The notes beneath the pieces were generated by a model that was not told the origin of the DNA, ran no database searches, and worked only from the letters and a program-made list of their open reading frames with translations. From positions 558,001-622,000 of the forward strand of contig CAVSQS010000005.1 in NCBI GenBank assembly GCA_963730165.1: a stretch of 64,000 bases of DNA, written 5' to 3'. The position numbers and the translations under genes were made by a program. Shown piece by piece: positions 16,543 through 24,912 of this stretch. Each line of letters opens with the position of its first letter. Position 1 is the first letter of the stretch. This DNA comes from DASSQJ01 sp963730165 (GTDB lineage Bacteria > Actinomycetota > Actinomycetes > Actinomycetales > Dermatophilaceae).

Positions 16543-16818
16543 GTGACCGAGGAACCGAGCCCGCCAGCGGACGACGCCCGACCGCGAACCCCGTTCGGGG
16601 AGTCGGCCCCGGTCGTCGCACCTGCCCTCTCGGCCCGTCGCATCGTCGTCGTCGGCACCGCGTTCTGGGCGCTCGCGCTCGCCGTGACGCTCCTCGTCCC
16701 GGCGCTGCACACCGGCGACCGGTCCTGGTGGCCGTGGACCTGCGTCACCGGCATCGGGCTGGGCCTGTTCGCCGGGTGGTACGTGCGCCGGGGCCGCGGG
16801 AACGCCGCCGACGCGTGA
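16543..16818 (+). CDS. DUF2530 small membrane protein
   Basis: 91 residues from GTG 16543. The first 35 residues are proline-rich and soluble; two hydrophobic helices follow (RRIVVVGTAFWALALAVTLL and WWPWTCVTGIGLGLFAGWYV) with a short TGDRS turn, and a basic end RRGRG. This is the DUF2530 pattern found across high-GC actinobacteria, usually near DUF3027 and cold-shock genes as here. Its function is not known. It faces the DUF3027 gene tail to tail with about 28 bases between the stops. Confidence 0.8.
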   Translation: MTEEPSPPADDARPRTPFGESAPVVAPALSARRIVVVGTAFWALALAVTLLVPALHTGDRSWWPWTCVTGIGLGLFAGWYVRRGRGNAADA

Positions 16819-16846
16819 GGACCGGGGCCCGCGGGGAGGAGGCGGG

Positions 16847-17590
16847 TCAGTCGGTCTCGAGGGAGTAGTCGTCGAGGATGGGGGAGGCCACCTTCTCGGC
16901 GGGCGGCGCCGGCAGGTCGGCCTCCGAGTGGGCGCCGCAGCCGTGGTCGAGGCTGACGACGCGGCCGTCCGAGGGCGACCAGGCGTTGGCGCAGACCCCG
17001 AAGACCGCGCGCAGCGCGCCCGCCATCGGCAGGAAGAAGCCGCAGGAGGAGCACGGCATCGGCGCCTTCGCGGCGACGGGCGCGGAGGGACCCGACTCGC
17101 CGTCGTACCACCGCTGTGCCGCGGCCTCCCGGCCCTCGGCCGAGAGCACGCGCGAGCGGCCGAGCCCCAGCTCCCAGAACGCCATCGCGTCGACGTCCTC
17201 GTCCCCGGTGGCCTCGAAGCCCGCCTCGAGCAGCGGGTCGTCCTCGATCCTCGGCGTCACGTCCCCGGGGCCGAGGTCCCCGGGTGCCAGGCGGGCGCTG
17301 TACGGAAGCCACTCCGGGGACAGCAGCGCGTCGTCGCCGGGGACGAGGCCCGCCTCGCACACGGTCACGGTCTTGGAGCGGGGCACGCGCGAGACCGAGA
17401 CGGCCCAGCGCCACCCTCGGTACGCCGGCGCCGTGCAGTCGAAGTAGTGGGTCGCCAGGCGGTCCTCGACCATCTCCATGCCGAGGTGCTCGCCCACCGC
17501 GCCGGAGTCGGCGACGTCGAGGGCGGCCGCCAGGGCGACGTCGACGGCACCCCTCAGGGTCGCGTCAGGTCGGACGGCGGTGGCCATCAC
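16847..17590 (-). CDS. DUF3027 family protein with Cys-rich C-terminal region
   Basis: About 247 residues; the start is either GTG 17590 or the following ATG 17587, both overlapping the cold-shock stop codon. It opens with TAVRPDATLRGAVDVALAAA and carries the conserved block ATHYFDCTAPAYRGWRWAVS. The last third has Cys and His residues that could hold a metal (PMPCSSCGFFLPMAGALRAV with CxxC, then FGVCANAW and DHGCGAHSEADL). DUF3027 has no described function. Overlap with the cold-shock gene suggests joint expression and perhaps a shared role in RNA or translation; that is inference. Confidence 0.9.
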   Translation of the reverse strand: MMATAVRPDATLRGAVDVALAAALDVADSGAVGEHLGMEMVEDRLATHYFDCTAPAYRGWRWAVSVSRVPRSKTVTVCEAGLVPGDDALLSPEWLPYSARLAPGDLGPGDVTPRIEDDPLLEAGFEATGDEDVDAMAFWELGLGRSRVLSAEGREAAAQRWYDGESGPSAPVAAKAPMPCSSCGFFLPMAGALRAVFGVCANAWSPSDGRVVSLDHGCGAHSEADLPAPPAEKVASPILDDYSLETD

Positions 17591-17985
17591 AGCTCGAGGT
17601 CCCCCGCCACCGCGCGCAGCACCTGGGCGACCTTGTTCCCGTGTGCCTTGTCGGGGTAGTGCCCCCGACGCAGGGACTCCGAGACCGAGTCGAGCAGCTT
17701 GATGAGGTCCTCGACGATGACGACCATCTCCTCGGGCTCCTTGCGGTCGCGGACCCTGCGGTTGACCGAGACCGACGGGGCCGGGTCCACGAGGCGGACG
17801 GCGAGGGCCTGGGCGCCGCGGCGACCCTCGGCGATGCTGAACTCGATGCGCTGACCGCTCTTGAGGCCGGTGACCCCTGACGGCAGGGCGCTGGCGGGCA
17901 CGAACACGTCACCCTCGCCGGCATCGCCGGACACGAACCCGAAGCCCTTCTCGGCGTCGAAGAACTTCACCTTGCCAGTCGGCAC
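17587..17985 (-). CDS. Cold-shock-domain protein with C-terminal extension
   Basis: 132 residues from GTG 17985, chosen for the AGGTGG just upstream and because it starts like the family (VPTGKVKFFDAEKGFGFVSG). Residues 1-66 form one cold-shock domain with RNP-1 (KGFGFV) and an RNP-2-like GDVFVPASAL. Residues 67-132 form an extra charged, helical region (MVVIVEDLIKLLDSVSESLR, then a basic stretch) typical of the longer actinobacterial version. It binds single-stranded nucleic acid. It is translationally coupled to the DUF3027 gene downstream (GTGATG overlap). Confidence 0.92.
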   Translation of the reverse strand: MPTGKVKFFDAEKGFGFVSGDAGEGDVFVPASALPSGVTGLKSGQRIEFSIAEGRRGAQALAVRLVDPAPSVSVNRRVRDRKEPEEMVVIVEDLIKLLDSVSESLRRGHYPDKAHGNKVAQVLRAVAGDLEL

Positions 17986-18175
17986 GGTCCACCTCGTCAA
18001 TCACATCGCGGTCGGAACCCGCACGGGCACCGGGAACGGACGCCGAACGGGCGCCGGCCCAAGGCTAGCCGCTGACGCGGGCTGCGCGCGCCCGGGTTCG
18101 CCGTTCGCCGTTCGCCGCTCGGGCGCCCGGAAACCCGGTCGCCCCGTGTCGGCGCCCCGTGGGACCGTGTCCTGC

Positions 18176-19606
18176 GTGTCCGAGTCCACCCAGCGCCGGC
18201 CACCCGAACCCGCCGGGGGACCCCCGACCGGGCCGGCCGGCGCGCCCGCCGAGCCCCCGGTGGCGGGTCCGCCGCCGACGGAGCACCGCCTGACGCTGCG
18301 GGGGTTCTGGTCGGCGCTGCCGACCCCCGGGCGGTGGCTGCTGTCGACGACGGCCATCTCCACCCTCGGCCGCGGCATGACCCTGCCGTTCACGGTCATC
18401 TACATCCACGAGGTCCGCGCCATCGACCTCGACGTCGCCGGGCTGCTCATGGGCCTGATCGCCGTCGTCGCCCTGCTCGTCACCGGGCCCGTCGGCGCGA
18501 TCACCGACCGGCTGGGCGCACGTCGGGTCGTCATCGCCGGCCTCCTCGCCCAGGTGCTCGGCGCGGTCGTCGTCGCCTTCGCGACGACGATCCCGGCGTT
18601 CGTCGTCGCCTTCGTCCTCCTCGGCATCAGCTTCGGCATCGGGTGGCCCGCCTTCAACGCGATGATCGCGAGCATCGTCGACGGCCGACTGCGCACCCAG
18701 TACTTCGGCATCAACTTCGCCCTCGTCAACCTCGGCATCGGGCTCGGTGGGGTCGTCAGCGGCTTCCTCACCGACGTCTCCCGGCCGTGGACGTTCTCGG
18801 TGATCTTCCTCGCCGACGCCGTCTGCGTCCTCGTGCCCGTCGCCCTGCTGCTCGGGCCGTTGCGCTCGGTCGCCGGGCGTCCGGAGCCCGCCGGTGCGCA
18901 CGACACCGCCGGAACCGGCTACCTGGCGATCCTGCGGCGGCCGGCCGTGCTGTGGATCACCCTCCTCACGTTCACGTCGAGCTTCGTCGGCTACGGCCAG
19001 ATGGAGGCGGGGTTCCCGGCGTTCGCGCGTCAGGTCAGCGAGGTCTCGACCCGCACGATCGGGTTGGCGTTCGCCGCCAACACGGTCGTGATCGTCGGGC
19101 TGCAGTTCCTCGTCCTCCGGCTCATCGACGGCCGGCGTCGTACCCGGGTCTTCCTCGGCCTCGTCGTGCTCTGGGCGGCGGCCTGGGCGCTGCTCGGGAT
19201 GACCGGAATGGTCGCCGGCACCCTGCTCGCCGCGGTGGGCGTCATCGTCTTCCACGTCCTCTTCGGGCTCGGCGAGACGATGCTCCAGCCCACCGTGCCC
19301 GCCATCGTCAACGACCTGGCGAGCGACCGCGACCGCGGCCGCTTCAACGCCGTCTCGGCGGGTGCGTTCCAGCTGGGAGCGATCACCGCCCCGATCGCTG
19401 CGGGTCTGCTGCTCGACCGACGACTGGGCGGGGTGTTCATCGCCGTCGTGCTCGCCGGGCTCGTCGTCGTCGCCGTCCTCGCCCTGGCCCTCGAACGCAC
19501 GATCAGCCCGCGCGTCAACGGGGTGCCCGATCCCGCCGGGGCTCCGTCGGGATCGGCACACGGAACGCTGGTCTCGAGTGCGCGCTCCCCCACGGACGCA
19601 GGCTGA
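18176..19606 (+). CDS. MFS transporter
   Basis: 476 residues from GTG 18176. Residues 1-45 are a proline-rich cytoplasmic lead. Twelve hydrophobic helices follow; the helix 2-3 loop has the MFS signature (GAITDRLGARRVVIAGLLAQ), and the matching loop in the second half is LRLIDGRRRTRVFLGLVVLW. ASDRDRGRFNAVSAGAFQLG near helix 11 is usual for drug-exporter-like MFS proteins. The substrate is unknown. It is divergent from the cold-shock gene and shares about 190 bases of upstream region, which includes three short gttcgcc repeats near 18099-18116. A hairpin follows its stop. Confidence 0.87.
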   Translation: MSESTQRRPPEPAGGPPTGPAGAPAEPPVAGPPPTEHRLTLRGFWSALPTPGRWLLSTTAISTLGRGMTLPFTVIYIHEVRAIDLDVAGLLMGLIAVVALLVTGPVGAITDRLGARRVVIAGLLAQVLGAVVVAFATTIPAFVVAFVLLGISFGIGWPAFNAMIASIVDGRLRTQYFGINFALVNLGIGLGGVVSGFLTDVSRPWTFSVIFLADAVCVLVPVALLLGPLRSVAGRPEPAGAHDTAGTGYLAILRRPAVLWITLLTFTSSFVGYGQMEAGFPAFARQVSEVSTRTIGLAFAANTVVIVGLQFLVLRLIDGRRRTRVFLGLVVLWAAAWALLGMTGMVAGTLLAAVGVIVFHVLFGLGETMLQPTVPAIVNDLASDRDRGRFNAVSAGAFQLGAITAPIAAGLLLDRRLGGVFIAVVLAGLVVVAVLALALERTISPRVNGVPDPAGAPSGSAHGTLVSSARSPTDAG

Positions 19607-19616
19607 ACCCAGCGCA

Positions 19617-19641
19617 CCCGGTCTGCTCCAGACGGACCGGG
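19617..19641. terminator. Likely two-way terminator hairpin
   Basis: CCCGGTC and GACCGGG form a 7-base stem around an 11-base loop, lying between two genes that end toward each other (stops at 19606 and 19664). There is no T-run, as is common in this GC class. The position supports termination in both directions; the stem is short, so this call is moderate. Confidence 0.5.
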
Positions 19642-19663
19642 CGCGCGGGCGCAGCAGGCGGCG

Positions 19664-20536
19664 TCAGCCGGTGGTGCCGACGGCCCACACGACGACTGCC
19701 TTCATCCCGTCCTTGGCCGCGATGACGCGCACCTGGGCGCCGGTCCCGGGCGTCGCCCGCCCGAGGGTGGTCGTCGACGCGTCGAGGGTGTAGGTCGCCT
19801 CGTAGCCGTCGCTGCTCCTCACCGTCAGTCTCGAGCCCGCGGTGTAGGCCGTGACCTCACCGGTCTGGACGACCATGACGGTCGGGTTCCCGGTCAGCGT
19901 CGTCGTGAACTCCCCGTGGAGCACCGTGCCGAGTCCGGGGATGCCGCCGGCGAGCCCGTCGAGGCCCTCGGCGCCGCCCCCGCGGCCCTGACCCGGCCCC
20001 TGCCCCGTCCCGGGTCCCGGGCGCCCTTGACCCTGGCCCTGCCCCGAGCGGCCGCCCGGGGCCCGCTGGTCGCCTCCGTACGGACCCATGCCCTCGCGGC
20101 TCCACCCCTGGCCGCGGCCGTGGTCGTCGTCGAACCCCTGCGCGAGACCGGTGCGCTCGAACCGGTGGACCGCCCACGACCCGACGAGCCCGGCCCCCCC
20201 GATGAGCACGACGACACCGAGCACGGCCGCCACCGCCAGCGCGACCCGGCCGCCGGTCGTGGCGGTGGCCTCACCCCAGAGCCGGCTGGGGGAACCGCCC
20301 CGCCGCGGGGCGGGTGCGGCGCCTGGCCACTCGGGGACGGACGAGGCCCACGGGCCGGCCGGAGCGCCCTGCGCCCCCGGCCCGGCGGTCCAGGCGGAGC
20401 CGGCTGGGGGCGGGGTCCCCGCCCCCGGCGCCGGGGCCATCGACCGGGTCGGGTCGACGGGAGGTGGGGCGGTAGCGCCGGCGGGGTCCTCGTGGGGCTC
20501 CCCGGGCGGGGGTGGGGTCGTCGGTCGGTCGGGCAT
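19664..20536 (-). CDS. Proline-rich one-pass membrane protein
   Basis: 290 residues. Residues 1-95 are proline-, glycine- and alanine-rich; a single helix follows (VALAVAAVLGVVVLIGGAGL, about residues 98-118). The outer part has a long Gly/Gln/Arg/Pro-rich linker (about 135-180, repeated GQG units) and a compact C-terminal domain (TVLHGEFTTTLTGNPTVMVV, then TGEVTAYTAGSRLTVRSSDG) that looks like a small beta-rich fold. It resembles actinobacterial proteins annotated only as hypothetical. The outside-facing C-terminal domain is inferred from the basic residue pattern. Confidence 0.75.
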   Translation of the reverse strand: MPDRPTTPPPPGEPHEDPAGATAPPPVDPTRSMAPAPGAGTPPPAGSAWTAGPGAQGAPAGPWASSVPEWPGAAPAPRRGGSPSRLWGEATATTGGRVALAVAAVLGVVVLIGGAGLVGSWAVHRFERTGLAQGFDDDHGRGQGWSREGMGPYGGDQRAPGGRSGQGQGQGRPGPGTGQGPGQGRGGGAEGLDGLAGGIPGLGTVLHGEFTTTLTGNPTVMVVQTGEVTAYTAGSRLTVRSSDGYEATYTLDASTTTLGRATPGTGAQVRVIAAKDGMKAVVVWAVGTTG

Positions 20537-20663
20537 GGCCTCATCATCACCCCGAGCACGCGCGGACCCGGCCCGCACCAGCGGATTCACACAGAGGTCA
20601 CAGCGACCCGTGACCTTGCCGCGCGGGGCGGCCGAGGAGGCCGCACGGCCTCCGGCCCCCGAC

Positions 20664-21602
20664 TCAGCCGCCGGACAGCGCCCGCACGACCCGCGACGGT
20701 GAGGGACGCCCGAGGTGGCCCGCCATCCACACGCTCGTCTCGACGAGGGCGTCGAGGTCGAGGCCGGTCTCGACACCGGCGCCGGAGAGGGCCCAGACGA
20801 GGTCCTCGGTCGCGAGGTTGCCGGTCGCCGACTTCGCGTAGGGGCACCCCCCGAGGCCACCCGTCGACGCGTCGACGACGGTCACGCCGTCGCGTAGCGC
20901 CGCCATGGTGTTCGCGAGCGCCTGGCCGTACGTGTCGTGGAAGTGGACGCCGACCCGGTCGGGCCCGATCCCGGCGGACGCGAGCTCCTCGAGCAACCGG
21001 TGGACGTGGCCGGTGGTGCCGACGCCGATCGTGTCGCCGAGGGACAGCTCGTCGCATCCGAGGTCCATGAGCCGACGGCAGACGTCGACCACCTGGCCCA
21101 CGGGGACCGGCCCCTCCCAGGGGTCCCCGAAGCACATCGAGACGTAGGCGCGCACCCAGAGACCCTCCGCCCGAGCCTGCTCCACGACCGGCGCGAACAT
21201 CGCGACCGACTCGTCGACCCCGCGGTTGAGGTTCCTGCGGGCGAAGGTCTCGGTGGCACTGCCGAAGACGGCGACGGCACCGACCCCGGCCTCGAGCGCG
21301 CGCTCGAGGCCACGCACGTTGGGGACCAGGACCGGGCGTCGGGGGCCGCGACCGTCGGGACCGAGCAGCTCGAGCAGCTCCTCCGCGTCGGCGAGCTGGG
21401 GGACCCACCGCGGGTCGACGAAGGAGGTGGTCTCGATCGTGCCGTGGCCGGCCGCGGCCAGCCGCCGCACGAACTCGGCCTTCACCTCGGCCGGGACCAC
21501 CGAGGACTCGTTCTGCAACCCGTCCCGGGGCCCGACCTCGTACACGGTGACGTGGCGGGGCAGGGATGGGTCCGGCTCGACCTGCGGCAGGGGGAGTCTC
21601 AC
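20664..21602 (-). CDS. Hydroxymethylglutaryl-CoA lyase family protein
   Basis: 312 residues from GTG 21602. TIM-barrel enzyme that splits HMG-CoA to acetoacetate and acetyl-CoA in leucine breakdown. Family marks: VTVYEVGPRDGLQNESSVVP (the R-D pair binds metal and substrate), TTSFVDPRWVPQLADAEEL, RGLERALEAGVGAVAVFGSA, the metal-binding VHFHDTYGQALANT, and the C-terminal cysteine motif GGLGGCPYAKSATGNLATED. Its length fits. Leucine-degradation partners are not adjacent, so a related lyase role is possible. It ends on the side of the proline-rich membrane protein, about 130 bases upstream of that gene. Confidence 0.92.
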   Translation of the reverse strand: MRLPLPQVEPDPSLPRHVTVYEVGPRDGLQNESSVVPAEVKAEFVRRLAAAGHGTIETTSFVDPRWVPQLADAEELLELLGPDGRGPRRPVLVPNVRGLERALEAGVGAVAVFGSATETFARRNLNRGVDESVAMFAPVVEQARAEGLWVRAYVSMCFGDPWEGPVPVGQVVDVCRRLMDLGCDELSLGDTIGVGTTGHVHRLLEELASAGIGPDRVGVHFHDTYGQALANTMAALRDGVTVVDASTGGLGGCPYAKSATGNLATEDLVWALSGAGVETGLDLDALVETSVWMAGHLGRPSPSRVVRALSGG

Positions 21603-21712
21603 GCCCTCGATCCTGACATGCCGATCCACGGGCGGGCGAGCGCGCAGGCCAGTAACGTTCGGAGGCGGGGCGGCGGGTTCGCCGCCGGATTCGTCAGCGT
21701 GGAGGCAGGACC

Positions 21713-22603
21713 ATGGGCAGCACCGACGACCGCCGCGACGAGCCACGCGACGAGGTCCAGCCGACCGACGAGGTCCAGCCGACCGACGAGGTCCAGCCGA
21801 CCGACGAGGTCCAGCCGACCGACGCCGTTGAGGATGCCGCCGCCGAGCCGGGCGCTGACCTCACCCAGCCGCTTCCGGACGAGCCCGGCACCGAGCAGCC
21901 GGCCGCACCCCCGCAGGCTCCGTCCCCCTACGCCGGGCCGACGTACTCGATGCCCAGCTACAGCCGGCCCGAGTACGAGCAGCCGAGCTATGGGCGCAAC
22001 CCCGCCGACGAGGCCGGAGGCGAGGGGACGCCACCGGCCTGGGGGCAGTACGGCACCGCCGACCCGCAGGCACCGTACGGCCAGGCCCCCGCGGCCTACG
22101 GCCAACCCGCTCCCGCTCCTCCCCCTGCGGCTGACCCGTACGGCCGGCCCGCCGACCCGTACGGGCAGCCGCCGACCCCCTACCCCACTGCCCCCTACCC
22201 CCAGCCCGCGGCCTCCGCGACACCGGAGCAGGCCGGGACCGTGCCGCCACCGCCGGCGGCGTACCCCGTGCCCTACCAGGCGCCCGGACCGTACGGGGCG
22301 CCGCCGCCGGCCGGCTACGCGGGCTACGGGCCGCGGCGGACCAACCCGAACGCCATGGTGCTGACCATCGTCTCGGGCGTCAGCATCGTCTTCTGCGGCG
22401 GCCTGCTCGCCATCCCCGCGCTCGTCATGGGGATCATCGGCCTGACCCGGCAGTCGACGGACCCCGAGGGCTCCGCTCGGATCACCCGCTACGGCTGGTG
22501 GGCGTTCGTCGCGGGCATCCTCGTGACGATCCTCGCCGTCATCGGGGTCATCGCCTTCGTCATCGCGGCCGACAGCACGACGTCGCCCTACGGCGGGACC
22601 TGA
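21713..22603 (+). CDS. DUF4190-domain membrane protein with repeats
   Basis: 296 residues from ATG 21713 behind GGAGGCAGGACC. The N-terminus is acidic and holds four exact DEVQPT repeats (DNA 21749-21820). Residues 60-210 are rich in Pro, Tyr and Gln (many PYG and PPP units), a flexible cytoplasmic tail. Residues about 210-290 form a DUF4190 region: a GYGPRRTNPNAMVLTIVSGV start, then two hydrophobic helices (SIVFCGGLLAIPALVMGIIG and WWAFVAGILVTILAVIGVIA) joined by a short polar loop. The function is unknown; such proteins often sit near cell-envelope genes. Confidence 0.85.
   Translation: MGSTDDRRDEPRDEVQPTDEVQPTDEVQPTDEVQPTDAVEDAAAEPGADLTQPLPDEPGTEQPAAPPQAPSPYAGPTYSMPSYSRPEYEQPSYGRNPADEAGGEGTPPAWGQYGTADPQAPYGQAPAAYGQPAPAPPPAADPYGRPADPYGQPPTPYPTAPYPQPAASATPEQAGTVPPPPAAYPVPYQAPGPYGAPPPAGYAGYGPRRTNPNAMVLTIVSGVSIVFCGGLLAIPALVMGIIGLTRQSTDPEGSARITRYGWWAFVAGILVTILAVIGVIAFVIAADSTTSPYGGT
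21749..21820 (+). repeat. Four exact 18-bp tandem repeats (in frame)
   Basis: The unit gacgaggtccagccgacc occurs four times without a mismatch, coding for (DEVQPT)x4 inside the DUF4190 protein. Exact DNA identity points to recent slippage or unequal exchange, so the copy number may vary between strains. Confidence 0.95.
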
Positions 22604-22694
22604 GCCCGGTCAGGACCGCGGTGAGAGGTCGGGCGGCAGAGTCCCTCAGCCGGCATCCAGCCAACTCACAGACTTCTCAGCGAAACTTGAGGGC

Positions 22695-23408
22695 GTGAGC
22701 ACGACCCACAGCCCCGAGGCACGCCTTCTCGTCGTCGAGGACGAGCCGAACATCCGTGAGCTCCTGGCCACCTCGCTGCGCTACGCGGGCTTCGACGTCG
22801 CGACCGCGGCGAGCGGCTCGGAGGCACTTCGCGTCGCCGGGGAGCACGTTCCCGACCTCTGCGTCCTCGACGTCATGCTCCCCGACATGGACGGCTTCAC
22901 CGTCACCCGCCGACTGCGCGACCAGGGCCGCCAGCTGCCCATCGTGTTCGTCACCGCCCGCGACTCCGTCGACGACAAGATCAAGGGCCTGACGGTGGGT
23001 GGGGACGACTACGTGACCAAGCCGTTCAGCCTCGAGGAGGTCGTCGCCCGCATCCGCGCCGTGCTGCGACGCACCCGGGGCGATGCCGAGGAGGACCGCC
23101 ACGTCCTCGCCTTCGAGGACCTCGAGCTCGACGAGGACTCCCACGAGGTCCGCCGCGCCGGCCGCGTCATCGAGACCAGCCCCACCGAGTTCAAGCTGCT
23201 GCGCTACCTGCTCCTCAACCCCAACCGGGTGCTGTCCAAGGCGCAGATCCTCGACCACGTCTGGGACTACGACTTCCGCGGGGAGTCGGGAATCGTCGAG
23301 TCCTACATCTCCTACCTGCGTCGCAAGATCGACACCGACGGGCTCCCGCCGCTCATCCACACCAAGCGCGGGGTCGGCTACGTCCTGCGCCTCCCGCCCG
23401 CCTCCTGA
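22695..23408 (+). CDS. OmpR-family response regulator
   Basis: 237 residues from GTG 22695. The receiver domain (10-125) contains EDE at ARLLVVEDEPNIRELLATSL, phosphorylated Asp59 (CVLDVMLPDMDG), and Lys in DDYVTKPFSLEE. The C-terminal winged helix (about 140-235) has TSPTEFKLLRYLLLNPNRVL, SKAQILDHVWDYDFRGESGI and SYISYLRRKIDTDGLPPLIH. The sequence is closest in style to TcrA/PrrA-type or CseB-type regulators. Its stop overlaps the start of the kinase gene (TGATG), and an HtrA gene follows, so its regulon probably includes envelope protein quality control. Confidence 0.95.
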   Translation: MSTTHSPEARLLVVEDEPNIRELLATSLRYAGFDVATAASGSEALRVAGEHVPDLCVLDVMLPDMDGFTVTRRLRDQGRQLPIVFVTARDSVDDKIKGLTVGGDDYVTKPFSLEEVVARIRAVLRRTRGDAEEDRHVLAFEDLELDEDSHEVRRAGRVIETSPTEFKLLRYLLLNPNRVLSKAQILDHVWDYDFRGESGIVESYISYLRRKIDTDGLPPLIHTKRGVGYVLRLPPAS

Positions 23409-24847
23409 TGTCGGGCACCGCCGGGCCGGTCTCCGGCCTCGTGCGGCGGCTGGAACGGGTGCCCCTGCGCTCCCGCCTCCTGGTCATCGTCGGGGTCCTC
23501 GTCGGGGCGGCACTGGTGAGCACCAGCCTCGTCACCGCCTACCTCATGCGCTCGGACCTGCTCGCCGGCGTCGACGCCGAGCTGCGGGCCGTGGCCGCTC
23601 CGGTGGCGCAGCAGGCGCTCGAGAACCTCCGGACCCGGGACACGGCATACCCGACGAGCTACGCGTTCGCCCTCCAGATCGAGGACAACCAGATCACCCG
23701 GCTCCCGACCAACGCGCCCTCCCGGCCGGACGTGCCGCAGCTGTCGCCGACCGACCCCCGCGTCCTGACCGGGCGACCGTTCACCGTCGAGCCGGCGAAC
23801 GGCGGGCCGAAGTGGCGCTTCGTCGCCGGGCGGGTCAGCGACACCTCCGCGACCTTCGCGGTGGGACTGCCACTCGAGCGGGTCACCCACACCGTGGCGC
23901 GGCTGCTCGTCACCACGGCCCTCATCGGCACCGTCGTCCTCGTCCTCAGCCTCGCCCTCGGGTACTTCGTGGTCCGTCGCGCGCTGCGACCGCTCGCGCG
24001 CATCGAGGACACCGCCGCGGCGATCGCGGCCGGCGACCTGACCCAACGTGTCCCCGTCCGGCAGGCCGATGACGAGGTCACCTCGCTCTCGCGCAGCCTC
24101 AACGTCATGCTGACGCGCATCGAGTCCTCGTTCGCCGTGCGTGAGAAGAGTGAGGAGCGGATGCGGCAGTTCGTCGCGGACGCCTCGCACGAGCTGCGCA
24201 CACCCCTGGCGACCGTGCGCGGCTACGCCGAGCTCTACCGTCAGGGGGCCGTGTCCGACCCCGCGGCGGTCGAGGGCGCGATGGAGCGGATCGAGGCCGA
24301 GTCGGGACGGATGAGCGTGCTCGTCGAGGACCTGCTGACCCTCGCCCGCATCGACGACGCCCCCGAGGCCGAGATGGGGCCGGTCGACCTCACCGTGCTC
24401 GCCGCCGACGCCGTGGCGGACGCCCGCGTCCGCGCCCCGGACCGACGGATCAGCCTGCTCGGCCTGGACGGTCCGGTCGAGCCGACCGTGGCCCGCGGGT
24501 CCGAACCCCGCCTGCGCCAGGTCGTGACGAACCTCGTGGCGAACGCCTTGCGCCACACGCCGGCCGGCACCCCGGTCGAGGTCGCGGTCGGGAGCGACGC
24601 GGAGGGGGTCGCCCTCGAGGTCCGCGACCACGGGCCGGGCGTCCCGGAGGACGTGTCGGTCAGGGTGTTCGAGCGGTTCTTCCGCGCGGACCCCTCGCGC
24701 GGGCGCGGCAGCGGCGGAAGCGGACTGGGCCTCGCGATCGTCGCGGCCATCGTCGCGGGCCACCACGGCCGCGTCGGCGTCGCCGAGACCCCCGGGGGCG
24801 GGGCGACCTTCGTCGTGCGGCTCCCACAGGAATCTCCCAGCCGGTGA
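23408..24847 (+). CDS. Sensor histidine kinase (HAMP-HisKA-HATPase)
   Basis: 479 residues from ATG 23408. One membrane helix near 25-48 (SRLLVIVGVLVGAALVSTSL), an extracytoplasmic sensor of about 110 residues, a second helix near 160-185, a HAMP linker (RRALRPLARIEDTAAAIAAG), the HisKA box RQFVADASHELRTPLATVRG with His261, and a HATPase_c domain with VVTNLVANALRHTPAGTPVE (N box), VRDHGPGVPEDV (G1), FFRADPSRGRGSGGSGLGLA (F/G2). It pairs with the response regulator encoded just upstream. An envelope signal is inferred from the HtrA gene that follows. Confidence 0.95.
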   Translation: MSGTAGPVSGLVRRLERVPLRSRLLVIVGVLVGAALVSTSLVTAYLMRSDLLAGVDAELRAVAAPVAQQALENLRTRDTAYPTSYAFALQIEDNQITRLPTNAPSRPDVPQLSPTDPRVLTGRPFTVEPANGGPKWRFVAGRVSDTSATFAVGLPLERVTHTVARLLVTTALIGTVVLVLSLALGYFVVRRALRPLARIEDTAAAIAAGDLTQRVPVRQADDEVTSLSRSLNVMLTRIESSFAVREKSEERMRQFVADASHELRTPLATVRGYAELYRQGAVSDPAAVEGAMERIEAESGRMSVLVEDLLTLARIDDAPEAEMGPVDLTVLAADAVADARVRAPDRRISLLGLDGPVEPTVARGSEPRLRQVVTNLVANALRHTPAGTPVEVAVGSDAEGVALEVRDHGPGVPEDVSVRVFERFFRADPSRGRGSGGSGLGLAIVAAIVAGHHGRVGVAETPGGGATFVVRLPQESPSR

Positions 24848-24912
24848 TCAGGACCCGCTCACCTCGGCCCGTTTGACTGTCGTGAGTCAGACATCGAAGG
24901 AGCACAAGGACC

